From contig JAVBLR010000006.1 of assembly GCA_031553395.1 (NCBI GenBank), forward strand, positions 124,001 to 188,000: a DNA stretch of 64,000 bases, given 5' to 3'. Below, one piece after another: positions 18,401 through 26,158 of the stretch (position 1 is its first letter; each line of letters begins with the position of its first letter). This stretch comes from WRGA01 sp031553395 (GTDB lineage: Bacteria > Bacteroidota > Bacteroidia > Bacteroidales > WRGA01). Under the pieces are notes generated by a model. It made no database searches and was not told the DNA's origin. It saw only the letters and a program-made list of their open reading frames with translations. The translations under genes and the position numbers were made by a program.

Positions 18401-20046
18401 TAAGTCATGTAGAACGGAGGAGCAATATCGGATAATTGTCCGTCTTCTTTTTGCGATTCGCGGATATCGTCCATCCATTTGGCATACAGTTTTTCGTTGT
18501 CGAAAATAAAGCTTTCGCCGAGACAGCCTGTCGAACGGTCTCCCAACCACGGTTGACGTTCGTCACGTTGCGGACAATCGAGTGGAATGCCTTTGTAATT
18601 GCCGCGAATGCCCCAATATGCATTTTTGTAAATTTGATTCAGTAAATCGTTGGAGGATTCGAACGAACCGATCGTTTGCATGTCGTCGTAAATGACTTTG
18701 CCGACAAAATCGTCAACGGTCGGTGTTCCCGGATAACCGGTGATTTGTACGTAACGGAATCCGTGATATACAAAAGAAGGTTCCCACGTTTCCGTGCCTT
18801 CTCCTTTCATAATGTATGAATCGGTACACCAAGCACTTCTCAGATTATCAACATATAAACGTCCGTCTTTCTTGATGTTTTCGGCAAAACGCATGTTGAT
18901 TTGCGTTCCTTTGCTGCCTTTAGCCTTCATTTGAAGCCAACCCACCATGTTTTGTCCCATGTCTACGATAAATGTATCGGCTTGCAAGTGTTTAATACTT
19001 ACGGGTTTTACCGATTCTTTGATCTTCATGTTCTCGGTCATTTGCGCAGTCACCGTGCCGCCCGGAGCTTTAACGGATTGTACGGGAAGCCATTTGCCGT
19101 CGTTGAATCCGTTGTTGTTCCATCCCGGCATTTCTTTTCGCGCGTCGTATTCTTCACCGTCCCATTCATTGTTGGCGATGATCGGACCGTTTACCGATAC
19201 TTTCCATGTTTTGTCGCTTACGATGGTTTGCGTACTTCCGTCGGTGTATTCGATTTCCAATTGCAGCAACAATTTGGGAAATCCGAATGTCATGACTTTA
19301 TGCGTTTTGTAATTTTGGCGAACGTTGAAAAAACGTCCGTTCCCGAGAATGACACCGATCGTATTTTTTCCTTTGCCCAGATATGGTGTAACATCGAATG
19401 CATTATACATAACCGATTTGGTGTAATCGGTCGGAACCGGCGCATGTACTTGATCTCCGATTTTATCTCCGTTGATGTATAATTCATACAAACCCAATCC
19501 CGAAATATAGATTTTTGCGGAATTAATTTCTTTGGTTCCGGTAAATTCTTTGCGCAGATAACGAGCAGCCAAACGAGAGTGCATTGTTAAGCTGTCGCCC
19601 GGAAATGTTTTATCCATCCCGATCCATTGCGCTTTCCAATCATTCGATGAAAGCAATCCTACGCTGAATTTGCCGGGTCTGCTCCATCCGCTTTCGCCTT
19701 TATTTGTGAAAACCTTGACTTTCCAATAAGCATCGGATTTGCTTTTTAACGGATTACCCGAATAAACAACCGAATTGCTTAATCCTTTGCCTTCGATTTT
19801 TCCCGAATTCCAAAGGTCTCCTTCGTCTTTGAATAATTTTTCCGGAGATGAAGCGACCAAGATCTGATAAGCCGTTTGAACGACATTTCGTTCGCCGGAA
19901 ACAATTTCCCAACTCAAATGAGGCGATGCAGTTCCGATACCTTCGGGATCTTGCATCATTTCGCATCGGAGATTCACTGCTTCCGTTGCATATATCGACG
20001 ATAAGAATGCGAAAAATGATATGAATAATACGATCGACTTTTTCAT
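15433..20046 (-). CDS. GH78 / sialidase-like / sugar-isomerase-like three-domain fusion
   Basis: The likely start is the ATG at 20044-20046 (MKKSIVLFISFFAFLSS, a signal peptide), giving 1537 residues; an earlier in-frame ATG would put 21 charged residues before the signal. Domain 1 (about 20-925) is GH78 alpha-L-rhamnosidase with the acid motif DERQPWLGD and TTIWELWNGD. Domain 2 (about 930-1260) is a sialidase-like beta-propeller with FPESHAST near its start and Asp-box motifs SKDGGITW, TKDFGKTW and SKDNGKTW. Domain 3 (about 1270-1537) is an AP-endonuclease-2 / xylose-isomerase-like barrel with probable metal ligands in IGIET, IQIHV and VVERS. The start is 3 bp after the GH140 stop. Each domain is normally a separate protein. 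The union would suit an alpha-Rha-(1,5)-Kdo side chain, which is inference. Confidence 0.85.
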   Translation of the reverse strand: MKKSIVLFISFFAFLSSIYATEAVNLRCEMMQDPEGIGTASPHLSWEIVSGERNVVQTAYQILVASSPEKLFKDEGDLWNSGKIEGKGLSNSVVYSGNPLKSKSDAYWKVKVFTNKGESGWSRPGKFSVGLLSSNDWKAQWIGMDKTFPGDSLTMHSRLAARYLRKEFTGTKEINSAKIYISGLGLYELYINGDKIGDQVHAPVPTDYTKSVMYNAFDVTPYLGKGKNTIGVILGNGRFFNVRQNYKTHKVMTFGFPKLLLQLEIEYTDGSTQTIVSDKTWKVSVNGPIIANNEWDGEEYDARKEMPGWNNNGFNDGKWLPVQSVKAPGGTVTAQMTENMKIKESVKPVSIKHLQADTFIVDMGQNMVGWLQMKAKGSKGTQINMRFAENIKKDGRLYVDNLRSAWCTDSYIMKGEGTETWEPSFVYHGFRYVQITGYPGTPTVDDFVGKVIYDDMQTIGSFESSNDLLNQIYKNAYWGIRGNYKGIPLDCPQRDERQPWLGDRSTGCLGESFIFDNEKLYAKWMDDIRESQKEDGQLSDIAPPFYMTYYSDNMTWPGTYLQVGEMIYEQFGNPDPIIKHYPSMKKWMNYMKDKYMQNYIVTKDKYGDWCVPPESQEMIHSQDPRRKTDGTLIATAYYYHFLQMMQKFAKLSGNEADIPGYAALASTIRKAFNDKFYNEKEHFYGNNTVTSNLLPLAFGLIDKDKEDAVFNQVTYKISVTDKLHLSTGVIGTQWLMRELTKRGCADLAYTIATQKTYPSWGYMVEKGATTIWELWNGDTASPKMNSQNHVMLLGDLIVWMYEDLAGIKTHKNQPGYKMLWMKPNPTETLTSVNANYRSPYGEVKSNWKLVDGIFTWNITIPPGTRANILIPAESVDAITENGNPVMKTEGLKFVRIEENRVNLEIGSGDYTFTCKYGEAENRWKKGILVQEFICEKPSFPESHASTIAETKEGHLIASWFGGTKERNPDVCIWVSRLINNKWTEPQNVANGIINDTLRYACWNPVLYQVPNGELQLYYKVGPNVAGWKGKMITSKDGGITWSQPRDLPEGFIGPVKNKPVLLKDGTLICPSSTEGNGWKVHFETTKDFGKTWKKVGPINDGKEFNTIQPSVLTYPDGQLQILCRSKERSVIESWSKDNGKTWSTPAKTMLPNNNSGTDAVTMKDGRQLLVYNHVLPNDTLKNGKGPRTPLNVAVSEDGKTWYAALVLENSPISQYSYPSVIQSKDGMIHIVYTWRRKAIKYVKVDPKQLVWSKIENMEWPSLTEESEIQVYNPNRYKVSLCDWMMLKRQKVGAMELASQLNADGLEIDMGGLGKRVSFDNKFTDKQFVDLFISECNRVGIQFSSVAMSAFYGQSFAKRDNYEALIDECIATMKSLGIKVAFLPMGNASDLVKEPELYPEVVKRLKIVAKKAEAAGVVIGIETNLPTEKEAKLIDEINSPSIKSYVNFSSIIKRDEDVVKALKTLGKDRIIQIHVSNTDGHWIQNDPQLDMPKIKETLDKMGWSGWLVVERSRDTTDVHNVKWNYGANARYLKSFFQK

Positions 20047-20048
20047 TT

Positions 20049-21485
20049 TTATTTTGATAAATTGTCTTCTACATAATTTTTCGATGCATCGGTGATGATG
20101 AGCACCCAATCATTTCCCGGACGATAACCGCTGTCGTGAATAAATGTCTTTTTGCTGTTGTCGAATTCTCCGATATATGTCGTTTCTCCGTTAACCGGAC
20201 TGTACCACCAAGCTTTCTTTTTCGCTCCCGAAATTTTGCTCATGTCTATTTCGGCAAGTCTGTTCGTATAATTGTATACCAAAATATAATCGTTTCCTCT
20301 TGTCGCGATTACCCGATCATATTGCATGCCGTTCGGGTTTGTAATTACCGATTGATCGGGAATTCTTTCGAAAAACGGGAACGCAAGCATCAATTTTTTT
20401 ACGTATATCATTTCTTTGCAACCGGGATCGTCCAACGCTTCCCACCACGGTTTTTCTGCCGCGAATGACGCCATATATCCGGGGCGAAGCATTTGCATGG
20501 TTGAATTGTGTCCGTAAGTATGTCCGAAAGAACCGGCAAAAACAGACCAATAAGCATAGCGGCGTACATCTTCCGCTTGCCAGCGACGTTCGCCCGAATC
20601 GTGTAATCCGTGCGGGATGTCTTCGTAAGAAGGTTCTCCGTCAATAACAGGCTTAACGGGTGTTGCGGCTAAACTTCTTTCAACGAATCTCCAGTTGTCT
20701 TCTTCTGTATTTTCCTCGATGGGATAGTCTCCGTCACCGAAACGTTGACCGTATCTGCGGTGTCCGGATTGGAACATGTTGAAATCCAACCACGGCTCGT
20801 TGTGAAACCAAGTTACGGAACTCGTTCTTCCGCGCGGGTGAAATGTCATCAAATGATCGGAATCTATTCCGCGAATGGTTGTAGCGAGCGCTTGCCATAC
20901 TTCGGGTTTTACATCACCGCGAATATCACCGCCGATAAACCAGATAACGTTCGGATATGACTTATAGCGTTCCGCCAAAAACTTTCCGTATTTTTTCGCG
21001 TCATCGACACTCATTTGTCCCACTTGCACGGGTGTGCCCCATACACAGACAATTCCTACGTAAATTCCGCTTGATTGCGCTTTCTTTACGATATAGTCGA
21101 CATGTTGCCAATAGTTGTATTCTCCTTTTTGATCTATATTTTTGAAATCGAATCCGGCAGGTAACGCCCAATCTCCGTAAACGTTCATAGAAGGGATATT
21201 GTGAAGTACGGATATTTGAAGCACATTAAAACCATTTTTCTTGGTTTTGTTCATAAAGAAATCGACTTCGTCGCGATTGGAACGTGAAGGCAGCAACCAT
21301 GCGGTTTCTCCCAACCAAAAGAATGGTTTGCCGTTTTCATGTTGCAAGAATTTACCGTTGTCGCTGACTTTCAGCTTACCGTTATCCCAAGGCATTTCGG
21401 GTTTGTTGTCCGATTTTTGAGCATAAACGGAAATACCGAATAGACTCGCAATGCAGATGCAGATGATTGATTTGAAATTTATCAT
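20049..21485 (-). CDS. GH140-like apiosidase (DUF4038 family)
   Basis: The 478-residue protein has a signal peptide ending at VYAQ. The DUF4038 barrel follows (about 35-390): FLQHENGKPFFWLGETAW, MNKTKKNGFNVLQISVL, VIWFIGGDIRGD and VIDGEPSYEDIPHG. A C-terminal beta-sandwich (about 395-475) resembles the collagen-binding-2-type tail. Candidate catalytic residues are Asp187 in GGD and Glu284 in DGEP. GH140 was founded on a Bacteroides enzyme that cuts apiose from the RG-II backbone, so this gene is the clearest RG-II marker in the window. It ends 2 bp before the fusion gene start. Other DUF4038 proteins may act on different glycans. Confidence 0.83.
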   Translation of the reverse strand: MINFKSIICICIASLFGISVYAQKSDNKPEMPWDNGKLKVSDNGKFLQHENGKPFFWLGETAWLLPSRSNRDEVDFFMNKTKKNGFNVLQISVLHNIPSMNVYGDWALPAGFDFKNIDQKGEYNYWQHVDYIVKKAQSSGIYVGIVCVWGTPVQVGQMSVDDAKKYGKFLAERYKSYPNVIWFIGGDIRGDVKPEVWQALATTIRGIDSDHLMTFHPRGRTSSVTWFHNEPWLDFNMFQSGHRRYGQRFGDGDYPIEENTEEDNWRFVERSLAATPVKPVIDGEPSYEDIPHGLHDSGERRWQAEDVRRYAYWSVFAGSFGHTYGHNSTMQMLRPGYMASFAAEKPWWEALDDPGCKEMIYVKKLMLAFPFFERIPDQSVITNPNGMQYDRVIATRGNDYILVYNYTNRLAEIDMSKISGAKKKAWWYSPVNGETTYIGEFDNSKKTFIHDSGYRPGNDWVLIITDASKNYVEDNLSK

Positions 21486-21506
21486 GTTGTATTTATATTA
21501 TTTCTG

Positions 21507-21552
21507 CCGGCCGGAGGCCTGCTTTTACCGCGACATAACGAGATGCTATGTC
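21507..21552. repeat. Two short hairpins upstream of the GH140 gene
   Basis: GGCC GGA GGCC near 21511 and CGACATA (9-nt loop) TATGTCG at 21530-21552. They lie 22-67 nt before the GH140 start. They resemble the two-hairpin leaders in layout but not in sequence. Confidence 0.6.
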
Positions 21553-21578
21553 GAACCTCCATTTCCGGCTTTTAATTC

Positions 21579-22826
21579 TTAATTTTTAACTCTTAACTTC
21601 TCCGTTGCTGCCCAAATGAAGGGTGCTACGGATTTCGGATCGTTGTCGATAACGGGTTCTCCGATGTAATATTCGAATGAACCGTCTCTGTAAACTTTTT
21701 CGCCACCCAAACCGGCAACGGCACAACAGTTTGTGATCGAGATGGTTCCGTCGGTTTCGTTTCGGATGAAATTGTTGATAAGTCCGTTGAATCCCTTATC
21801 GGCATTTGCCAAATATTCGGAGGAAATATATCCTTTATTCACAGCTTTGTACAGGAAGTACACAAACATGCAGGAGGCCGAAGATTCCAAATAATTACCT
21901 TCGCGGTCACCCATATTGGTTACCTGATACCATGTTCCCGATTTATCGTCTTGCCACTTGCAAATACCTTTGGCAACCGTATCGGTTAACGCGATGATTT
22001 CGTTTCTTTTCGGATGATCGGCGGGAAGTAAGTCCAATACGTCAACCAAAGCCATGGCATACCAACCGATGCTTCTCGACCAAAAGTTGGGAGATAATCC
22101 GGTTTCTTTGTCAGCCCATTTTTGTTGGCGGCTTTCGTCCCATCCGTGATAAAACAGTCCCGTTGCGGGATCGTACGTATGTTTGGTAATCAATATGATT
22201 TCATTTACCGCATCATCAAACAACGCCGGTTCGTTAAAATCGCGGGCATATTCGGCCAAGAAAGGCGAAGCCATGTAAACGCCGTCGAGCCACATTTGGT
22301 GCGGATATATTTTTTTGTGCCAGAATCCTCCTTCCGAAGTACGCGGATGATTTTTCATTTGAGTAACCAACGTATCGATCGCAGCTTTATATTTTTGATC
22401 TCCCGTTGCTTTATACAAACGGAAAAGTATTTTTCCCGGATTGATATTGTCGATATTGAATTTTTGCATATCGTATGTTTTGATTTTACCTTCTTCGGTA
22501 ATCAACGAATCTGCATACCCTTTGGCGTAATTGAAATATATACTGTCCCCGTTGTAATCAAACAGGTCAAGCATGGCTTTTGCCACACAACCGTGAGTAT
22601 ATCCCCAACGAGGTGATTTGGCTTTTTCGATCATCCATGCTTCGGGAAAACGTTTCATTTCGGAATTCGCCATCTTTTCCGCCCATGTCGGTTCCGGCTT
22701 TTGTTCTTTCGGAGTTTGTCCGCAAGAAATTATGAACAAACCGAGAATAAAAGTAAAAGGTACGACACGCAACGTGCGGGAGGTACAAGGTAATTTTTCG
22801 GTAACTTTTGCAAGTAGAGTTTTCAT
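21579..22826 (-). CDS. GH105 unsaturated rhamnogalacturonyl hydrolase, lipoprotein
   Basis: The 415-residue protein has a hydrophobic start and probable lipobox (LFIISC, Cys near residue 35). The (alpha/alpha)6 barrel carries YteR-like motifs: SPRWGYTHGCVAKAM (about 70-84), the catalytic Asp in HQMWLDGVYMASPFLAEYA (near 178) and NFWSRSIGWYAMALVDVLD. GH105 removes the 4,5-unsaturated galacturonic acid left by pectate or rhamnogalacturonan lyases. It works with the PL1 lyases of the right train. The ending LRVKN and stop codon are supplied by a TTAAGAGTTAA-type repeat. A two-hairpin leader lies 35 nt before the start. Confidence 0.9.
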   Translation of the reverse strand: MKTLLAKVTEKLPCTSRTLRVVPFTFILGLFIISCGQTPKEQKPEPTWAEKMANSEMKRFPEAWMIEKAKSPRWGYTHGCVAKAMLDLFDYNGDSIYFNYAKGYADSLITEEGKIKTYDMQKFNIDNINPGKILFRLYKATGDQKYKAAIDTLVTQMKNHPRTSEGGFWHKKIYPHQMWLDGVYMASPFLAEYARDFNEPALFDDAVNEIILITKHTYDPATGLFYHGWDESRQQKWADKETGLSPNFWSRSIGWYAMALVDVLDLLPADHPKRNEIIALTDTVAKGICKWQDDKSGTWYQVTNMGDREGNYLESSASCMFVYFLYKAVNKGYISSEYLANADKGFNGLINNFIRNETDGTISITNCCAVAGLGGEKVYRDGSFEYYIGEPVIDNDPKSVAPFIWAATEKLRVKN

Positions 22827-22861
22827 TGTTTTGATATTATCGTTACGTTGTTTTTTCGTGC

Positions 22862-22930
22862 CGGGAATGAATCCCCGACTTAAAAAGGTTGCACCGCTGC
22901 GCGGTTGAATGATTCCGAATTTTTTGGGAC
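22862..22930 (-). repeat. Two-hairpin leader element, copy 1
   Basis: In the direction of transcription (minus), hairpin ACCGC GCA GCGGT (22893-22905) comes first, then a 15-nt spacer, then CGGGGATTCATTCCCG (22862-22877), 35 nt before the GH105 start. A further 9-bp stem (ATGATTCCG / CGGAATCAT) lies just upstream in the transcript. Confidence 0.82.
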
Positions 22931-22947
22931 GGAATCATTTTTAACTT

Positions 22948-25434
22948 TTAATTTTTAACTATCAACTCGTATGTTTTTCCTTTTTCGGTTTTTAAGTCGT
23001 ACAGGAATGTTTTTTTCGGATCAACAGGGTTTAACCGCGCTTCGGATGAAATCAACGGTTGTTTGATGTTCGGAACGGCGTACGACGAATTGTCGTTGTT
23101 TCCTTTGGCTTGTTTCAGCCTTGATCCCGTTAATGCGTCATTGCTGCGTAAACGGCAGTTGCCGCCGTATTTGGAATGTACGGTAATTGTTTCGATCTTT
23201 CCGTTTTTCCATGTCATGTCGATAACAAATCCGCCGCGGGCAACGAGTCCTTTTACGCTTCCGTCTTTCCACACATCGGGCAAGGCAGGCAGAATGTTGA
23301 CAGATCCGTCGTGGCTTTGCATCAACATTTCGGCAATTCCGGCAGTACAGCCGAAGTTTCCGTCGATTTGAAACGGCGGATGCGCGTCAAACATATTGGT
23401 GTAAGTACCGCCTTTTTTCTTTTCATTCGTAACCAAATTCAATTGATCGGTAAGTAATTTATAAGCATGATTGCCGTCGAGCAGCCTTGCCCACAAGCAA
23501 ATTTTCCAAGCCATCGACCATCCGGTAGAAGGATCACCGCGATGAATAAGCGATGTTTTTGCCGCTTCGAATAATTCGGGTGTACGATAAGGAGATATCT
23601 GGTTACTCGGATACAATCCGTATAAATGAGAAACATGTCGGTGGTCATCTTCCGGATTATCCCAATCATATAACCATTCCTGCAACTGATTGAATCGTCC
23701 GACTTGCATCGGAGGCAATAAGTCACGTTTCATCTTTAAAGTATCGGCAAATAATTTATCCGTTCCGAGGATTTCCGAAGCTGTTATTACATTGGAGAAC
23801 AAGTCGAAAACCAACTGATTGTCCATCGTGCATCCTGCGGCAATCGTTGCTTTTCGATTACTGCCCGAATGGACGTTTTCCGGGGAATTCGACGGGGTTA
23901 TGACTAACCAACCGTGTTCCGGTTCGGGTATCATGAAATCGACGAAAAACAAAGCTGCGTCTCGCATTACGGGATAAATCGAAGCCAGAAAATCGTTGTC
24001 TTTCGTATACAAATAACGATACCAAAGATGTTGGCTGACCCATGCTCCACCCGCGGGCCACATGCCTGAAGCTGCGCGATCGACGGGACTGGTAATTCTC
24101 CAGATGTCGGTATTATGATGTAGTACCCATCCGCGGCAGTTATACATGGTTTGCGCAGTGACTTTTCCCGTTTCCGCAACTTCCCGGACTAATTGCAGCA
24201 TCGGGTCGTGCATTTCACTGAGATTGGTCACCTCGGCGGGCCAATAATTCATTTCGAGATTAATGTTACATGTATATTTGCTGTCCCACGAAGGTAAAAA
24301 ACGATCGTTCCAGATTCCCTGTAAATTGGCAGGTTGTGTTCCCGGTTGGGACGATGAGATCAATAAATATCTTCCGAATTGAAAATAAAGAGCAGCCAAT
24401 TGCGGATCAAATGTTTGTGCAAAATTTTTGATGCGGACATCAGTTGGTTTGTTTGCATTTTCATTCGAACCGAGATCCAATGAAACTCTGTTTATGTATT
24501 GTTTGTAAAAGTCGATGTGTCCTTGTTTTGCCTTTTCGTAAGGATTCAAGATCGCTTTTTCCATGATTTCCCGACATTTTGCGGATTCATCACCGGTCAA
24601 TTCTTTATAATCCTTGAAATTGGTGGCGCAGGAAATATAAATGACGGCTTCGTCTGCATTCGTAACAGATAAAACGTCGTCTTTTATTGTGTATGATCCG
24701 CCTTTGAGTTGAGGTTTTATGCGTGTTTCAAAACGCACTTTTCCGCTTTGTTTTTCGTGTGCGGGAGTAATTGCCGCAAATATGATTTGTTCGTTATCCG
24801 ATTTTTTTTCAGGTTTTTCCTGCGGAGAGGCGAAAATCAGATTACAGGAAATGCTTTGCGGTTTATCCGCGGTTAACTTAACGATGATTACATTATCGAT
24901 AAATGATGTGAATATTTCTCGTTTAAATGTTACGCCGTTTACTTTATATTTAACTTGTGCCGTTGCGTCGGAGATATTCAAATCCCTGTAAAAATCGGTG
25001 TATCGGTCATGTCCGGGAAAAGAGATGAAAACATCTCCCATTGTTTGATAAGGCATTCCGTGATTCTTGGGCGACATGATCTTTGCGGTTGCCAAGTCTT
25101 GAGCCTCTACATATTTTCCTTCGAAAATGAGTCGGCGAACTTCATCCAAAACACCCGGTTCGAGCTTGTGCGCGTTGCTGTTGGGTGATCCGGCCCAGAT
25201 TGTTTCTTCGTTGAGTTGTAAATGTTCGACGGCGGGAGCTCCGAAAACCATTGCTCCGAGTCGACCGTTACCCAACGGAAGCGCTTCATTCCAGTCAACG
25301 GCGGGTTTATCGTACCACAGTTTCAAGTTGTTTTGCCCGAATGCCGGGAATAAACAACTACAATAAATAATACCGGAAAGTACGATTGATTTCCGGTTTC
25401 GTACGGATTGTAATATGTTGTTTTTTAAGTTCAT
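22948..25434 (-). CDS. GH95 alpha-L-fucosidase / alpha-L-galactosidase
   Basis: The preferred start is the ATG at 25432-25434 (MNLKNNILQSVRNRK, then a hydrophobic segment and FAFGQ-type cleavage region), giving 828 residues; a longer frame opens through the REP hairpins and is unlikely. GH95 hallmarks are LWYDKPAVDWNEALPLGNG, LQLNEETIWAGSP, QGIWNDRFLPSWDSKYTCN, LEMNYWPAE and FQIDGNFGCTAGIAEML. The family cleaves alpha-L-fucose or alpha-L-galactose, and RG-II side chain A ends in L-galactose. The L-galactose-dehydrogenase-like gene at 61524 supports that choice. It ends in IVKN with the stop inside an AT-rich repeat. The RAYT unit 2 lies just upstream. Confidence 0.92.
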   Translation of the reverse strand: MNLKNNILQSVRNRKSIVLSGIIYCSCLFPAFGQNNLKLWYDKPAVDWNEALPLGNGRLGAMVFGAPAVEHLQLNEETIWAGSPNSNAHKLEPGVLDEVRRLIFEGKYVEAQDLATAKIMSPKNHGMPYQTMGDVFISFPGHDRYTDFYRDLNISDATAQVKYKVNGVTFKREIFTSFIDNVIIVKLTADKPQSISCNLIFASPQEKPEKKSDNEQIIFAAITPAHEKQSGKVRFETRIKPQLKGGSYTIKDDVLSVTNADEAVIYISCATNFKDYKELTGDESAKCREIMEKAILNPYEKAKQGHIDFYKQYINRVSLDLGSNENANKPTDVRIKNFAQTFDPQLAALYFQFGRYLLISSSQPGTQPANLQGIWNDRFLPSWDSKYTCNINLEMNYWPAEVTNLSEMHDPMLQLVREVAETGKVTAQTMYNCRGWVLHHNTDIWRITSPVDRAASGMWPAGGAWVSQHLWYRYLYTKDNDFLASIYPVMRDAALFFVDFMIPEPEHGWLVITPSNSPENVHSGSNRKATIAAGCTMDNQLVFDLFSNVITASEILGTDKLFADTLKMKRDLLPPMQVGRFNQLQEWLYDWDNPEDDHRHVSHLYGLYPSNQISPYRTPELFEAAKTSLIHRGDPSTGWSMAWKICLWARLLDGNHAYKLLTDQLNLVTNEKKKGGTYTNMFDAHPPFQIDGNFGCTAGIAEMLMQSHDGSVNILPALPDVWKDGSVKGLVARGGFVIDMTWKNGKIETITVHSKYGGNCRLRSNDALTGSRLKQAKGNNDNSSYAVPNIKQPLISSEARLNPVDPKKTFLYDLKTEKGKTYELIVKN

Positions 25435-25479
25435 TTTTAATTTAAACTTGACTTCCAAAATAATTATTTGATAATAGAA

Positions 25480-25562
25480 AAAGGCTGAAAGCCTTTGAAC
25501 ACTAGCACAGGGCAACGCCCTGTGAAATATAATGTTCGTAAAAATAAACGCCCTGAAAGGGC
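25480..25562. repeat. Left REP hairpin array of transposase unit 2
   Basis: Three hairpins, outer to inner: 25480-25496 (AAAGGC TGAAA GCCTTT), 25506-25524 (CACAGGGC AAC GCCCTGTG) and 25550-25562 (GCCCT GAA AGGGC). The order and cores mirror those on the far side of the transposase gene. Confidence 0.92.
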
Positions 25563-25568
25563 ATAAGC

Positions 25569-26021
25569 CTATTCCCAAAGATATTTTTCATCATATTCCA
25601 CATGATATTTTTTCAAAAAAGCTACGAGTTCTTCCTTAAATGTACGTTTTTTATGATGTTCCCCCTGATTTTTAATATATTCAACTACTATGTCGATTTC
25701 TGAGGGGTTAACAGAGAATATGCCGTATCCATCCTGCCAATAAAATTTGACATATTTAGTATCCTTGGTTTTCATCCATTTGGACGATTGTTTCTTGACT
25801 TCTTCTATCAACTTCATTTGGGTTATTTTCTTCGACAGCGAGCATAATATATGCACATGATCATTATAACCACCTATCCGAACAGGAGCGCATTCCAGCC
25901 CTTTACAAATACCTCCGAGATATTCCCATAACTGTTCTTTAACAGTATCATCAATAAAAGGAAATCGCTCTTTAGTACTAAAAGTCAAGTGGACGTATAC
26001 CTTTGACAATGATTGTGACAT
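25569..26021 (-). mobile_element. tnpA: REP-associated IS200-like transposase (RAYT), unit 2
   Basis: The 150-residue Y1 transposase has HxH in NDHVHILCSL (near residues 53-57) and the tyrosine helix EYIKNQGEHH near residues 113-122. Length and hairpin context match a REP-associated transposase, and the frame is intact. It is a distant paralogue of the copy at 7787 and sits with a different palindrome family. It lies between the CE-like and GH95 genes, in the same orientation, without interrupting either. Confidence 0.88.
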
Positions 26022-26060
26022 GGTATTTGCATTAAGTTGTTAGATTCATTCGCTGCTTTC

Positions 26061-26144
26061 GCCCTTTCAGGGCTTTGTTTTATTACAATTATCCCTTTTC
26101 ATAGGGCGTTGCCCTATGCTGATGCTTAGAAGCCTTTCAGGCTT
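26061..26144. repeat. Right REP hairpin array of transposase unit 2
   Basis: Three hairpins, inner to outer: 26061-26073 (GCCCT TTC AGGGC), 26101-26117 (ATAGGGC GTT GCCCTAT) and 26130-26144 (AAGCCT TTC AGGCTT). Each is the reverse-complement counterpart of one on the left. Confidence 0.92.
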
Positions 26145-26158
26145 TATCCGTGTGATCA

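Noticed and set aside
20047..20109. Upstream in-frame extension of the three-domain fusion gene
   Set aside because: It overlaps the GH140 C-terminus and puts a charged His/Arg-rich stretch before a good signal peptide.
25435..25578. Upstream in-frame extension of the GH95 gene
   Set aside because: It runs through the REP hairpins of transposase unit 2 and precedes the real signal-peptide start at 25434.
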